Shown here: one piece after another, positions 1 to 10,526 of the stretch
Layout: every line of letters starts with the position of its first letter
How positions within the stretch are numbered: position 1 is the first letter of the stretch
Assembly (NCBI GenBank): GCA_011033025.1
Contig: WFMF01000037.1
Coordinates: 310,001 to 374,000, forward strand
DNA length: 64,000 bases
Source: Beroe forskalii
Lineage: Eukaryota; Ctenophora; Nuda; Beroida; Beroidae
Reading direction: 5' to 3'
Notes under the pieces: model-generated
The model's database searches: none
What the model was told of the DNA's origin: nothing
The model's input: only the letters and a program-made list of their open reading frames with translations
Translations under genes and position numbers: made by a program

Positions 1-609
1 CCAGCCCTGCAACGCCCTGACCTCGATTACTACCAAGTTTCTGTGGCGGTGAGATCCCCCTCCTCCCCCATCTTGGACCTACTCCAGGCGCTCTGCAGGG
101 AGATGGTTACCCTCTCATCTAAAGGTCCACGTACCGGAGCTGAACAGAACATTCCATCAACGTCGGTGACCTAAAAGGACCGTCTGCTGAAGCGACTCAC
201 CTTGAAAGGATATCCCTCCTTCAAGGATCCGACTACAAGAACTCTGGTGAGGCAGACTAGACCCGTTCCTGTTAAAGTATTCCTGAAGTCCCTCCAGAAG
301 TGCGGCGTACCTGCAGTCTGCCTCACCAATTATGGGATGAAGAACCCCCTAATGGACTCCCCTCTTCATCTTCATTCTGATGCCCTGCTGTCCCACCCTC
401 CCCCAGCTGACTACCCCCCAAATTCCTTCGACGTGTCCTACTCCTGCTACCTCCCAACCCTTCTCACCATTAGGATCAGAGCTGCACAGTGCACCTGACC
501 TCACCCGATACGTCCTCTTCTCACCCCTGTATCAACGTGTACCCCCACTACGGTACAACATGGGAGGATCGCTGAAGAGGGTGCTGGTGGACAATCCCGA
601 CCCTGCTGA
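1..609 (+). other. Interrupted open frames of uncertain coding status
   Basis: This GC-richer stretch stays open for long runs, but one frame is broken by stops near 172, 496 and 607. Conceptual products are Pro/Ser/Leu-rich with no motif I recognise. It may be a decayed upstream part of the frame that continues at 610, an intron, or a decayed transposable-element polyprotein. A short sequence (CTGGGAAGGGGATGCTGACG) recurs at about 668 and 911, which hints at a small internal duplication. I cannot assign a product. Confidence 0.25.
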
Positions 610-1230
610 TTCCTGCGTGGTGTCCTGCAGCAAGTACTCCCCCCTCCACCACCACGTGATCCAGGCTACTGGGAAGGGGATGCTGACGGCACCTGGGAGC
701 ATCCGGAATGGACAGAAAAGATTGGAGACATACCAGACACTCTACAGAGACCTCCTCGACGTCGACTACCGTCGGTTGGGTGGACTGCGGCACGAGAGTC
801 GGGTGCAAGCCCACACTCCACTCGTCGCTCTACGGCTGGTTCAGGAGACGAAGCCCTGGCAGATAGGAAACTACAACCCGGAGATTTTCAAGATGTCTGT
901 GGAGGACTACCTGGGAAGGGGATGCTGACGGCCGAGGACGCCTGGTGGAGGAGGAGATTCAGAGTGGAAGCAGACTACGTCCCTCTTCCCCAGGTCGTCC
1001 TCCCGCCTGCCCCTGACGCGGAGAGGCCCACCACAATCCCTCCCATGGACGATGAGGACTTCTTAGGGCACCTGAAGTCTGCCATAACGAACTCTTACAG
1101 CCGGGGGAGGGTAGACTGGGAACGGGTCAGAATGCTCGTAACCCAGGTATACCCTGGCCTTACCAAAGATCAGATCTGTAATCGAGGGAAATGGTTGAAG
1201 AGGCAAGGCATTTTTGATTGGACATTGTAA
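610..1230 (+). CDS. Possible C-terminal coding region, Myb/SANT-like end
   Basis: A 206-codon frame runs from just after a stop at 607 to a TAA at 1228-1230. The front half is Pro/Gly/Arg-rich. The last ~55 residues look folded: an acidic lead (MDDEDFLGHLKSAI) precedes a segment with VDWERVRMLV, YPGLTKDQ and NRGKWLKRQ. The spacing of Trp, the YPG turn and the basic last helix resembles a Myb/SANT-type helix-turn-helix. That resemblance is by eye only. No start codon is convincing, so it could be a last exon or a decayed element ORF. The stop lies directly against the 9-bp minisatellite. Confidence 0.35.
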   Translation, partial: FLRGVLQQVLPPPPPRDPGYWEGDADGTWEHPEWTEKIGDIPDTLQRPPRRRLPSVGWTAARESGASPHSTRRSTAGSGDEALADRKLQPGDFQDVCGGLPGKGMLTAEDAWWRRRFRVEADYVPLPQVVLPPAPDAERPTTIPPMDDEDFLGHLKSAITNSYSRGRVDWERVRMLVTQVYPGLTKDQICNRGKWLKRQGIFDWTL

Positions 1231-1540
1231 TAAGTAAACTAAGTAAACTAAGTAAACTAAGTAAACTAAGTAAACTAAGTAAACTAAGTAAACTAAGTAA
1301 ACTAAGTAAACTAAGTAAACTAAGTAAACTAAGTAAACTAAGTAAACTAAGTAAACTAAGTAAACTAAGTAAACTAAGTAAACTAAGTAAACTAAGTAAA
1401 CTAAGTAAACTAAGTAAACTAAAAGTAAACTAAGTAAACTAAGTAAACTAAGTAAACTAAGTAAACTAAGTAAACTAAGTAAACTAAGTAAACTAAGTAA
1501 ACTAAGTAAACTAAGTAAACTAAGTAAACTAAGTAAACTA
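1231..1540. repeat. 9-bp minisatellite (TAAGTAAAC)n
   Basis: About 34 nearly perfect head-to-tail copies of TAAGTAAAC fill 310 bp. The only obvious irregularity is an AA insertion near 1421. One frame reads as (Ser-Lys-Leu)n because the unit is a multiple of three, so that open frame is an artefact of the repeat. The near-perfect homogeneity implies recent expansion. Confidence 0.95.
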
Positions 1541-1879
1541 TGACCTTCATTTTGAAAATTATTTTGAAATCATTTTTGAGAAATTTTTCTTGTCTTGACT
1601 TGAAGTTTCATAAAGCTGTTCTTCAGTATCAACAATTCATCATTGTTCAACAGTTCTGGTTCTTTTGAATAAGCTACATTGGAAATATAGTTCATTTTTA
1701 CTTTTTCACTCTCCTGCTAACAATTCAATTCCTGTAGGGAATATGCATTTCTCTTGATTTCTCCATACAAAGAGAAAAAATCCTGAGGAGTCCAGATTTG
1801 ATTATGGGGAAACTCAGCTACAAGTCTCGTGTTACTAAGTTACTAATTTGCTGCAACTACGCAGCGCGTCTGGGACATA
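1541..1879. other. AT-rich spacer, no gene seen
   Basis: No coding potential, RNA gene or repeat structure is visible between the minisatellite and the Penelope-like fragment. It may contain decayed sequence of the latter's missing reverse-transcriptase part, but I could not recognise any motif. Confidence 0.5.
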
Positions 1880-2692
1880 ATGATCTCATTAGACCGCTTT
1901 GACCTTATTGGTGACCCGGAGATTAGTTTCAATTTTGAGAATAAGGAGTGTGGCAGGAGAATTCCTTTGGTTTTGGACTTTCATCCAAGTTATGCTGGTG
2001 CTACTAGAGCTGTTAATAAACATAAGCACCTGCTTGACTTGGATGATACTCTGAAAGATGTTATTGCCAAGGATAAAATCTTTGTGACTTTCAGAAAGGC
2101 CAGAACTATAGGGGATTCTCTTGTTCACTCTCGTTATTCACGTACCAACCCAGATAATAATAGTAAACCTCTAGGTAACATTAATTGTGGAAAATGCAAT
2201 TTATGTAAGTTATTTTTATCAGAGAATTCAGTTAAAATTCAGTCACTTTCAACCAAACAAGTTTATAATATCAACCAATCTATTTCATGCGAGGATGAAC
2301 ATGTAATTTATGTGATAACTGATTTAGTATGTAAGAAACAGAATGTAGGAAGCACTGATAGCACAATGAAACTTCGCTTCTCCAATCATAAAAGCCACAT
2401 CAAGAAAAAAGTTAACAGTTGTAGAGTAGCAGTTCATTATAATCAGAATAAGGCTCATAAGTTTAGGATAGATAGTCAGGCCCAATACAATGCTACTCTA
2501 GCACTAGAACTAAAGGTCACCCTTGTAGATAATGTTAAGCCTGAGCCATGGGATACTCCAGAAAGCATATCCAATAAATTAAGTAAGAAAGAGGCTTATT
2601 GGCAACACCAACTTAAAACCTTTGAATCAGATGGAGGGCTGAACATCCTTAATGAACACATAATAGCCAATAAGCGTGCACAAAACACCTAA
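1880..2692 (+). pseudogene. Penelope-like retroelement remnant, GIY-YIG endonuclease end
   Basis: A 270-aa intact frame matches the C-terminal third of Penelope-like element (PLE) polyproteins. In order: the thumb/linker motifs PLVLDFHPSYAG and VTFRKARTIGDSLVHSRY (about residues 30-85); a cysteine cluster C103-x2-C106-x2-C109; then the GIY-YIG nuclease with the VIY (142-144) and NVGS strands, an Arg-containing helix, and the late KKEAYWQHQLKTF segment followed by GGLNILNE. PLEs use this nuclease to nick target DNA for reverse transcription. The reverse-transcriptase domain that should precede it is absent, so this is a 5'-truncated copy, typical of target-primed insertion. The ATG used is simply the first in frame. 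Confidence 0.8.
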
Positions 2693-3300
2693 TCCCATAG
2701 ATAGGCACCAGAGCATTCCCAAATCCCTTCTATCAGTAAATCCTACATCTTGCTTTTTATAGGTAGTCTACTGAGCAGCTTATGTATCAACTTTGCATTG
2801 TTCACCCTTTCCTTTTTGTATATTTATGTTTTCAGATTCCTTTTATGTTTCAGATTTTCAAATGTTTGATGTTTTCGCATTGTATTTATTATTTGATATT
2901 GTATTCTTTCAGATGTATGTTGGTAACCATTGATAACTATGTAATATTTTCTTTTAGATGTAATGAATCATTGAATTTGTTTTGAAATTTCTAATCTGTG
3001 CTCTGACCGTACATCACCACTTGACTTTTGACAAATTCGATATTGTATTGTATCCTTTGATGCATTAAATGGCCAAAAGCTGTGAAATAAGGCATTTTTT
3101 GCTCAAATCAGCCTCATATTTAACCTCACAGTTGCCACAAATAAGGTAATATCATGTTCAAAAGTTTTTGGTCACCACAGATGTCCAAACTAACTTTTTA
3201 TGTGAAAAGATTGGCATTATAACCTTTTTGAAAAAATGAGGTATAAATAAGCCAATGTCACAAATTCCTTACATTCTGGCTGCTATCAATTAGAGATATA
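2693..3300. other. AT-rich spacer, no gene seen
   Basis: The sequence is T/A-rich with only short, low-information frames. Its first part may be 3' UTR of the Penelope-like copy. No repeat or RNA signal is apparent. Confidence 0.5.
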
Positions 3301-3690
3301 GGACATAGATCCGTTTACCACTTTGTCCGGGCGCCGGTCTAATGCAGGTCTAACACCGGTTTAATGCAGGTCTAGTGCAGGTCTGATGCATTTTTGGTGC
3401 CAGTTTTGTGCAGGTTTAGCGCTGGTTTAGTGCAGGGCCTGCGCCACTCTAATGCAGGTCCCTGGTCCTGTGTCACTCTAATGCAGGTCTAGCTCCGGTT
3501 TGATGCATTAGACTGGTGCAGGCCTTGCGCTAATGCACCAAACGGACACTATACCTGCATTAGAGTGGCATAAGACCTACATTAGACTGGCGCAGGCCCC
3601 GCGCTAAACCGGCGCTAAACCTGCACAAAACTGGAGCCAAACATGCATTAGACCTGCACTAGACTGGCTCATTAGGGCAGGGACCTGGTT
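3301..3690. repeat. Subterminal 11-12-bp repeats forming a long inverted repeat
   Basis: Many degenerate copies of GGTCTAATGCAG / GGTTTAGTGCAG lie in one direction from about 3338 to 3505. Reverse-complement copies (CTGCATTAGACC type) lie from about 3550 to 3675. Together they could fold into an imperfect hairpin. Clustered short units inside terminal inverted repeats are typical of transposase-binding arrays in foldback elements. Confidence 0.75.
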
Positions 3691-3865
3691 CTTTCCAGTT
3701 GGGGCCTCAGGCACCTCCCCTCCCGAGTGTGCCAACTGCACTTCCCCATGCAGTTGGTATCATCCACACCTTTCACCTGCTGGGTACTCTCTAGTACCAC
3801 TCACCAGCTAAGTATCATAACCTCACTTTCCAACCCCTCACGGTGATAAATTTTGATTTTACATT

Positions 3866-3934
3866 ATAAAGTTATAACCACCCTAGCCCCCTCTTTCTAA
3901 TAGAAAGAGGGGGCTAGGGTGGTTATAACTTTAT
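3866..3934. repeat. Perfect palindrome, 34-bp arms
   Basis: Two 34-bp arms flank a single A at position 3900 with no mismatch by eye. The inner part is a purine/pyrimidine block (CTAGCCCCCTCTTTCTA and its complement). Confidence 0.9.
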
Positions 3935-3985
3935 TAAAGAATAGTATAGGTATAGAAAGTTTCTATACCTATACTATTCTTTAAT
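3933..3985. repeat. Second perfect palindrome, 26-bp arms
   Basis: Two 26-bp arms flank G3959, again without mismatch. It abuts, and overlaps by 2 bp, the preceding palindrome, so the two form consecutive cruciform-capable hairpins. Confidence 0.9.
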
Positions 3986-4935
3986 CTTTTTACTTAATTC
4001 ATTAGGTACAATCCAGGTACACTTACTTGAAGACTGTCCTCAAAGGTATGATCAACCCATAGGTACAAAATATTATATATTGTAGCAACATGGGCGCAGC
4101 CCAGTAGTCAGTACTCACTTTGTACTGTCAGACCCACTTGGGTCTTTCTTATTCTTTGATTGATTTATGATTATCTCTAGGCATATTATTTCGATAAGAT
4201 CCTCTTGACCATTGACTTGAATTATTCTATTTACTTCATTAATGATTATAGAATATTCATCTTTACCATTCTAGGAAGTACTCGTATTCAGGATTGTGAT
4301 CTACCTACCAATACTTTGGATTGGTTTATATTTTACATTCAACTGGTTGCTTTATTGCTTACCTATCGATCCCAAGTAGAGGCTTACAGTACAACAAAAC
4401 ATCCAATATGGCTTCCTCCCTCAATCTCTCACAAGCCACTCAAGAACCTCTGATAAGATTTTCACCTCGTAACTTGTTAAAGGGGTCCCCAAACCCCTTC
4501 TCACAAGTTCAGATCCCTCCAAGATTCCTCAGTACCATCAGCTGGAATAATTTTTGTTTCATTCTGGAAGCAGCAGTTACATTGGCAATCCCTGGTTGCA
4601 TTATCAACCCTCTTACTGCTATAAAACTTAGCCCACTGTCCAACTCTTTGCAAGAACCAGTTAGTAAGCAATATTCTATCTCATTATCTTCCCCTACTTT
4701 CATCACCGTCACCTGCTGGGTACTCCGTACTTCAAACCAGCCAAGTCCCATTACCTCACCACCTCCGTCAAGCAAAAAATTTCTGTACATCTTGACCCTT
4801 AGAAATAAATACTATAAACTGCAGCCCATGTGGAAAGGATGTCCTCTCCCAATAAATCTGATTTAGCAACATTATCATGATTAATGAACAACCATTATGA
4901 ACTTACCTTGAACAGGAAAACTTCTAACATCTTTT

Positions 4936-5180
4936 CAGTACCTGTGACCTTCAAGTTCAAAATGCTGGAATAGACCCTGTATTCTGTCCAGACGAAACAG
5001 CAACACACATAGAAGAAGACTGTCTAGCATTCTCCTTACAGAGAATATACCACTTCAAAATTACCTAAACTTGGCAAAATTATCAACTCTCACTAACCAC
5101 TACTTATAACAATCCACAAACTAATAATGTTTTTTTCATCGAAACTGACTGAGCCTATCTCAATAAGAAGATAAACCTAA
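4936..5180 (+). pseudogene. Possible C-terminal scrap of a non-LTR retrotransposon ORF2
   Basis: In one frame the sequence reads with a CPDETATHIEEDC segment, resembling the C-x-(D/E)-E-T-x-x-H-x(4)-C zinc motif found after RNase H in I/R1-type elements. Stops interrupt it after about 35 codons. The match is short and by eye only; chance similarity is possible. Confidence 0.3.
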
Positions 5181-5700
5181 CAAAAATTCCACCTAATAAC
5201 TTCTCTGTTGTTCCAGGCAGTATCCTGGAACTGGGCTTTGCCCATTGAGCCCAGTTAAATCCCAATCGATGGGAATATGATTTACGCAGTCTGGCTGGGT
5301 CAGGCCACCCTGTGATCCACTAGACGAAGGGAGATAGTACATAGCCATCTTCGGCTGAAAGCTGACCTAATCTGCAGGCAAGCCTTGACTTGCTTTGCAG
5401 TCCGTTTGAAGCCATGGGCGTTGGTGGAATTCCAGACCTGTGTGGTCCAGGACTGGGTTCTGCTCTCAGCTCAGGATATAACCCGGCAGTCGGGTGGCCT
5501 AAAAACCACCTGGGAGTTCACACCCTTGGCCTAGTGTATAGGGAAGTCTCCATGCTCAGCATGGCTGCCACTGGCCCGGTTGATTAAACCGACCGTGCCT
5601 GTTTTACTAAGACTACTAGACTGGCTCAAGACCTGCATTAAACCGGCGTTAGACCTGCATTAGACTGGCGCCCGGACAAAGTGGCAAACGGATCTATGCC

Positions 5701-8084
5701 CCTTTTGATTTTATGAACTACTATTACGTTAATGAGACCACTTTTTAACACAATAAATGATAAAATCTTCTTTTTTCCTGCAAAAATGGTCAGCAAAGCG
5801 TGCTACATGAGTATTATATTCCTGTGAACTAAATGGTCTCTTATATCAGTATAGTGATGACTATAATAGTATAATGCTATAACTGATAACTAGGTATCCA
5901 ATGCAGATGATAAATATTATAATGAACTGTAATTAAAATTCTAGTTCAAATAATAAGTATTTTGATTCTGACGTCAAAAATCATTTGTGTTTGTGTGTGT
6001 GTTTGAAATGTGAATTGTATCAATGGAGATCAAAATAAACTCTTTATTTTCATAAACTCTTTGTTTTCATAAAAAGTGTCTACAAAAGGACAAAAAACGT
6101 TCCGACTTACAAAATATTAGTACAGAGAATGAGAGATTATATTATAGACTAACGGGTCTGTTGGGTCCGTTATATACCTATCCAGGGTTCTACATAAGTA
6201 CATAGACCCTTCTCTGTGTGAGAGGGTATGCACAAAATTCTAATCGAAAGTGTTTATGTTACAAAAGTGTAACGCATACAGTTCGTGCCACTGTGAGAGG
6301 GTATGCACAATGTGTGAACTACGTTGGTCCGCACTTTCGTTTAGGTTTACTCAATGACAACCACCATCTTCCAAACCATTTCATAACCGTATTGTGACAG
6401 TGCTAATTCACAATTTCACAAAATATATCTTAAACCTCTCAATGTTATGGCTTTCTGTTAAAACCTTAGACAACACATTCAGCATAACTGATAACCTAAA
6501 CATATCGCCTACAACCACTCTAAAGTTAAATACTATATTTCCACATAACGGATAGCAATATTCTGAAATTAATGATGGAAAAGGATAATCTAAATATCTA
6601 TGAAGCTAACCAGCTAACATCTGTAGTACCCTAGCCTTCTAGTTAGCCCTTCTACGATGAACCCTAGGCTAGTTTATTGCTACTAGATAATATCTCATTT
6701 TGATCAAACAATATCCCAAACAATATAATGAATAAACATCCAGATAATTTTGGGGAAAACATTATTTTGATTCTGGAGTAATTGAGTCAGTTAATTCATA
6801 AAATTTAGATACTTAGATAGATACTTCATAACGAAGCAGATGTAGTTGGGCTGAATAGGTACAAAGTTGCTAAATTATGGGCTTTTTCTCTCGGGATATT
6901 CTTGATTATTTTGATCAAGATTTGAGATTTGAAATTTTGTTTTCAACCAATATTGACATTTCATAATTTTTACAATTTAATTAAAGTTTATGTTTTTCTG
7001 AATTTAGTTTATCATTTCCTGTGGATTTGAGTTTCGACAAGCAATACACTTAATTTTTTTCTTAAGCATCATGAATCGCATAATATTTCCCTGCTAGTTG
7101 TTTCCTCCTTTTAAGTTTCGACTTCATGATATTCTAACTACTTTTATCATTTAGCTCATGATGCAACCTATGGCAATTTAAGTACAAGGGACCTAGAACA
7201 TGTTGTTTTGAGCGTGGAGGTTGGTCTATAATAATACAAAATTGTTGAACTCAGAATTCTGTTGTTTTATTATTCAGTTGATGTAATTTTGACAGGGTTT
7301 GACATCTTACTTTGTCGTTCTCTCTTTCTCTTTATTCTCGATCATGAATGTATGAATTATGATAGTGATATCAACACCTGACTGCAATGATAGTTATATT
7401 ACCGATTTCTTTTGTTTTTTTCTTTTCATTACTTGTAATCCGATACATATTGTGATAGTTGCGTTGCTACAACAGTGGTTCGCATTTAGGAGTGAATATT
7501 CATGTATCGATAAGTCTACTTGGCTTTCTTTGCGAATTTCGATTACAGTACATTATTGGACCATTTTATCCGGCCCTTTGGATAATCTTTTTCAAACAGT
7601 TGCCAAAACAAGGAATTTTTTCTCAATAATAACCATCTGACCTAAATCAACTGGACTATGGCTATAGATTCAGTTTGAAACTCATTACCTCCTCATTATT
7701 TAGCCATATGGGGTTCGATACAGTCACGTTCCAGATTTTTGGAGTTTCTGATACAGGAAAACAGCTATGTTTGTTTTGTTTGGAAACCCACGGTGGGGCT
7801 GGCAATATGCCGAAATCTTTATTACAATAACATTAAATTCAATATATATTCACTTTCACAATCGTCATAATAATATTAATTATTAATAATCATAAATTAT
7901 TAATAATATTATCAGTTTTCTCATTGCTACTAAGCTACTTATCAGTTTTCTCATTGCTACTTATCAGTTTTCTCATTGCTACTCATCAGTTTTCTTGTGT
8001 GTGTTGAATTAGCAGCTCTCTTATTGCAGTGATTTGCAACAGCTACTCTTTGTGCCATCCTGTGTACTACACATTGTACACAGG
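5701..8084. other. AT-rich intergenic sequence, no gene seen
   Basis: About 2.4 kb with no convincing coding region. A short sequence TGTGAGAGGGTATGCACAA occurs twice (about 6218 and 6291). Near 7870 there is an AT-rich TAATAAT inverted run. A hairpin with 11-bp arms (ATCCTGTGTAC / GTACACAGGAT) lies at about 8058-8087, just over the probable start of the next ORF. Confidence 0.5.
7939..7997. repeat. Short tandem repeat, 3 units
   Basis: Three head-to-tail copies of a ~22-25-bp unit containing TATCAGTTTTCTCATTGCTACT, with small variations. Confidence 0.85.
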
Positions 8085-8752
8085 ATGACGTTTTCATTGA
8101 ATATGTTGTACGGGTTGGAGAAGGAATTGGACTCGGTCTTCAGTGGGACGTTCGGAGCAAAGTGGGAGGAGGTCAACAAAACGGCAGTTACGAAGTGCGA
8201 CAAGGGGACTTCAGTGAATCTTGTATTGACAGCTGCCCGTGTTTTGGGGAAGAGCAAGGACACGTTACGGTCAGTGGCAGTGAGAATCGAAGAATTGACG
8301 AAAGAGGTGCTCTCGAATCAAAACACTCTACTGACCTTTCGAAGAGCAAGAATGAGCAAATGGAGGCCGTGCAGACGACTGTCAAGACTGAAATCAGAAG
8401 CTTCAGTGGTGTTGTTAAGCAGGGTTGCGAGGACAAGATAACTGCAACGCAGGTAAAGGTGGCTGTCAAGTCGGCAGTCAAGGACGACGACAGGAGGAAG
8501 GCAGTAATAGTGTTTGGTCTTGAAGAAGCAGCTGACGAAGTTGTGCGGGAAAAGATGAGAGACATGTTGAGCACCAGTTGTCCTACTGCTCTTCCTTTTT
8601 TCAGCGACTGTCATCGTGTTGGAGGCATACAATCAGGAACAGTGCGTCCGGTGAAGGTGACGTTCCACAGCAGTGACATAGCAGCATCGGTGTTGAGAAA
8701 CGACAACATTTCTACTTATCGTTTGTTTCAAATTTCGGTCTCTGACTTTTAA
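8085..8752 (+). pseudogene. LINE ORF1-like coiled-coil/RRM protein, frameshifted and truncated
   Basis: From ATG 8085 one frame encodes an alpha-helical N-terminus (LNMLYGLEKELDSV). Near 8330 the protein-like signal passes to another frame (NEQMEAVQTTVKTEIRSFSG) and continues into DDDRRKAVIVFGLEEAADE, the first RRM strand of LINE-1 ORF1-type proteins. It then reads CHRVGG and VRPVKVTFHSSDIAASVLRN before meaningless sequence and a stop. Such proteins bind the element RNA and act as chaperones. The C-terminal piece expected after VLRN is missing here, but a matching piece exists at 15107-15257. One frameshift plus truncation indicates a dead copy. Confidence 0.75.
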
Positions 8753-8819
8753 CAGTACCAGTAAGTCGACACCATCCGTCTACCTTCCACCTTGTGGTTG
8801 TGGACTTGTGAAAACAGCA

Positions 8820-9047
8820 ATGACGAGTGAACTTCAATCATTGATGAAACGAATTGACGAACTTTCTTCTACGGTATTCAAGCTTGGGGGGAATGAAGGG
8901 GTGAGGGCAAAAGACATCGAGAAGCGATTGAACAAAGCACCGTTGGCAGAATTGACCTACAGTCTGTTTTCATGTCTCTACGATACCAAAAAATACTTGA
9001 AGAGTCATATTAAGGAAACCGAAGTTTGTGAAGAGGAAAGACTTTAA
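8820..9047 (+). CDS. Small ORF, partial ORF1-like N-terminal helix region
   Basis: A 75-aa frame from ATG 8820. It begins MTSELQSLMKRIDELSS and ends ETEVCEEERL, predicted largely helical and charged. It lies between two ORF1-like genes on the same strand and resembles their N-terminal helical regions in composition, but has no RRM. It is probably a decayed fragment of the same family, though an independent short protein cannot be excluded. Confidence 0.35.
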   Translation: MTSELQSLMKRIDELSSTVFKLGGNEGVRAKDIEKRLNKAPLAELTYSLFSCLYDTKKYLKSHIKETEVCEEERL

Positions 9048-9289
9048 ACTTTACAACACTACTTTATACAATCAAATTTGAGGTAATGCAATGTGGAGAG
9101 CAGCAGTGACTCAGTGAGTGGTGTGTAGTGAGTGGTGTGAGGCATCTTCAGTCCAATACCTAACTAAGCTTTCAGTGTGTTCAGTTCATATATTTGCACT
9201 TATCATACGTTGCTCGTCTGTTATCTCTACAACTGATTGTGCATTAATAGCAGCTTGTAGCAATACACTGCTTTGTGGTGAATTGTACA

Positions 9290-10186
9290 ATGAGTATGAC
9301 ATCACAAACACAAAGATGGCTCGATTCAACGCTTAAAATGTTGGGATGTGTGAAAGATCTCACCCACAGCAAGTGTAAAGCCCCTGTCAAGGAGGAACTT
9401 GCCTCTGCACTGCACGGAGCATTGGTACACATTTCCAAGTTGATTGAAGAAGTAAGAAGGTTGACTGAGGAGTCAGCCGAGTTGGAGGAAAAGCTTGAAG
9501 AGTCTATGGAAACGTCTGTTCATCTCAGCCAAGCTAGTGGCGAGACTCTCGTATTGCAGCAGAAACTTCTGGACTCCCAGGAAACTGTAGTTCAGCTTCA
9601 GAAGCAGCTACTTGATTCTAAGGAGGAACAGCTACGTGCAGTGACAACCAGTGTGAAGACGTCAGTTCAAGAGACCGTGAAGGAGAAATTCAAGACGTAC
9701 AGCTCCGTCGTGAAGTCGGGACAGCAGCAGAGGACACCTGTCACGCCAACCAACATCGTATCAGTCGTGAAGAAAGTGGTGGAAGAGGAGGATAGAAGCA
9801 GGAACATCATGGTTTTCGGACTTCTGGAAGGAGAAAGTGAGGACCTCACGAAGAAGGTGGGTGATGTCATGGAGAAGATTGGAGAGAAACCGAGGATGGA
9901 AGTGTGCAGGGTGGGAAAAGCTAAAGATGGCAAACCACGACCTGTGAAGATCACCTTATCCAGCTCCTTGAATGTTTCCCAAATTCTATCGAAGTCTCGC
10001 CGTCTCGGAGAGACTGCTCAGTATAAGACTGTGTTCCTGTCTCCGGACCGGTCGTACGAGCAGAGGGCTGAGCATAGGACTCTAGTGGTGGATCTCAAAC
10101 GGAGGAAAACTGCAGAACCTAACAAGAGACACTTCATCTGCAATGGGACTGTTAACAGCGTCGAGAAAACGGCAGCTCAACTGTGA
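9290..10186 (+). CDS. Intact LINE ORF1-like protein: coiled coil, RRM, C-terminal domain
   Basis: ATG 9290 (MSMTSQTQRW) gives 298 aa. Residues ~45-130 are a strong coiled coil (LIEEVRRLTEESAELEEKLEE onward). Then comes a Ser/Thr/Lys linker with KTYSSVV, and an RRM-like domain from about 160 (RSRNIMVFGLLEGE ... EVCRVGK ... PRPVKITLSSS). A C-terminal domain starts at VFLSPDRSYEQRAEHR. This coiled-coil/RRM/CTD order is that of LINE-1 ORF1p and related insect LINE ORF1 proteins, which trimerise and coat the retrotransposon RNA. No endonuclease or reverse transcriptase follows. Either the element lost ORF2 or the protein persists as a stand-alone gene. It is complete, with no internal stop. Confidence 0.75.
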   Translation: MSMTSQTQRWLDSTLKMLGCVKDLTHSKCKAPVKEELASALHGALVHISKLIEEVRRLTEESAELEEKLEESMETSVHLSQASGETLVLQQKLLDSQETVVQLQKQLLDSKEEQLRAVTTSVKTSVQETVKEKFKTYSSVVKSGQQQRTPVTPTNIVSVVKKVVEEEDRSRNIMVFGLLEGESEDLTKKVGDVMEKIGEKPRMEVCRVGKAKDGKPRPVKITLSSSLNVSQILSKSRRLGETAQYKTVFLSPDRSYEQRAEHRTLVVDLKRRKTAEPNKRHFICNGTVNSVEKTAAQL

Positions 10187-10526
10187 ACCCATGAGTGCAT
10201 GATGTTTTTTTGACAAGGAGTGTTTTCGATTGCTGATGCGTCATAGAGTACTGTTGGGCTCATCAGCCGTTCATCGCGCACACAGGTCTTGATTGATCTC
10301 GCAACATGAACTGCTGATATGATTTCTTGTTTTATTTGTGGTGACGTATCAAATTTGATTTCATTCACATCGTGGAGTGCCCTAGATAGGGATTTTATAT
10401 TTATTATGGTACTATTGTATTTCTTTCAAAGCCCTTAGTGGTACCCCAGCGTGGGTTTCAATCAAAAAAAAAATCGATTCGCTCAATTCCAGCATCGGAG
10501 AAGGATTATCATTCCAGGCCTCACTC
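10187..10526. other. Spacer between ORF1-like genes
   Basis: 340 bp without recognisable coding content. A short A-run precedes the next ORF at 10467. No reverse-transcriptase motifs are seen here in any frame. Confidence 0.5.

Larger units (their letters stand above)
3301..5700. mobile_element. Inverted-repeat (foldback-type) DNA element, ~2.4 kb
   Basis: The left end (3301) and right end (to 5700) are inverted repeats of roughly 70 bp sharing CATAGATCCGTTT, CCACTTTGTCCGGGCGCC and then units of the type GTCTAATGCAG. Behind the left end the same ~11-12-bp units continue as a degenerate subterminal array to about 3505, then reverse orientation to about 3680. The interior contains two perfect palindromes (3866-3985) and weak open frames, none recognisable as a transposase. 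No clear target-site duplication was seen. It looks like a non-autonomous foldback element into which other sequence has inserted. Confidence 0.7.

Noticed and set aside
1218..1433. Open frame of (Ser-Lys-Leu)n
   Set aside because: It is the 9-bp minisatellite read in one frame; no coding signal outside the repeat.
4321..4866. 181-codon plus-strand frame and a 93-codon minus-strand frame
   Set aside because: Neither shows a recognisable domain; they overlap on opposite strands and lie inside a repeat element.
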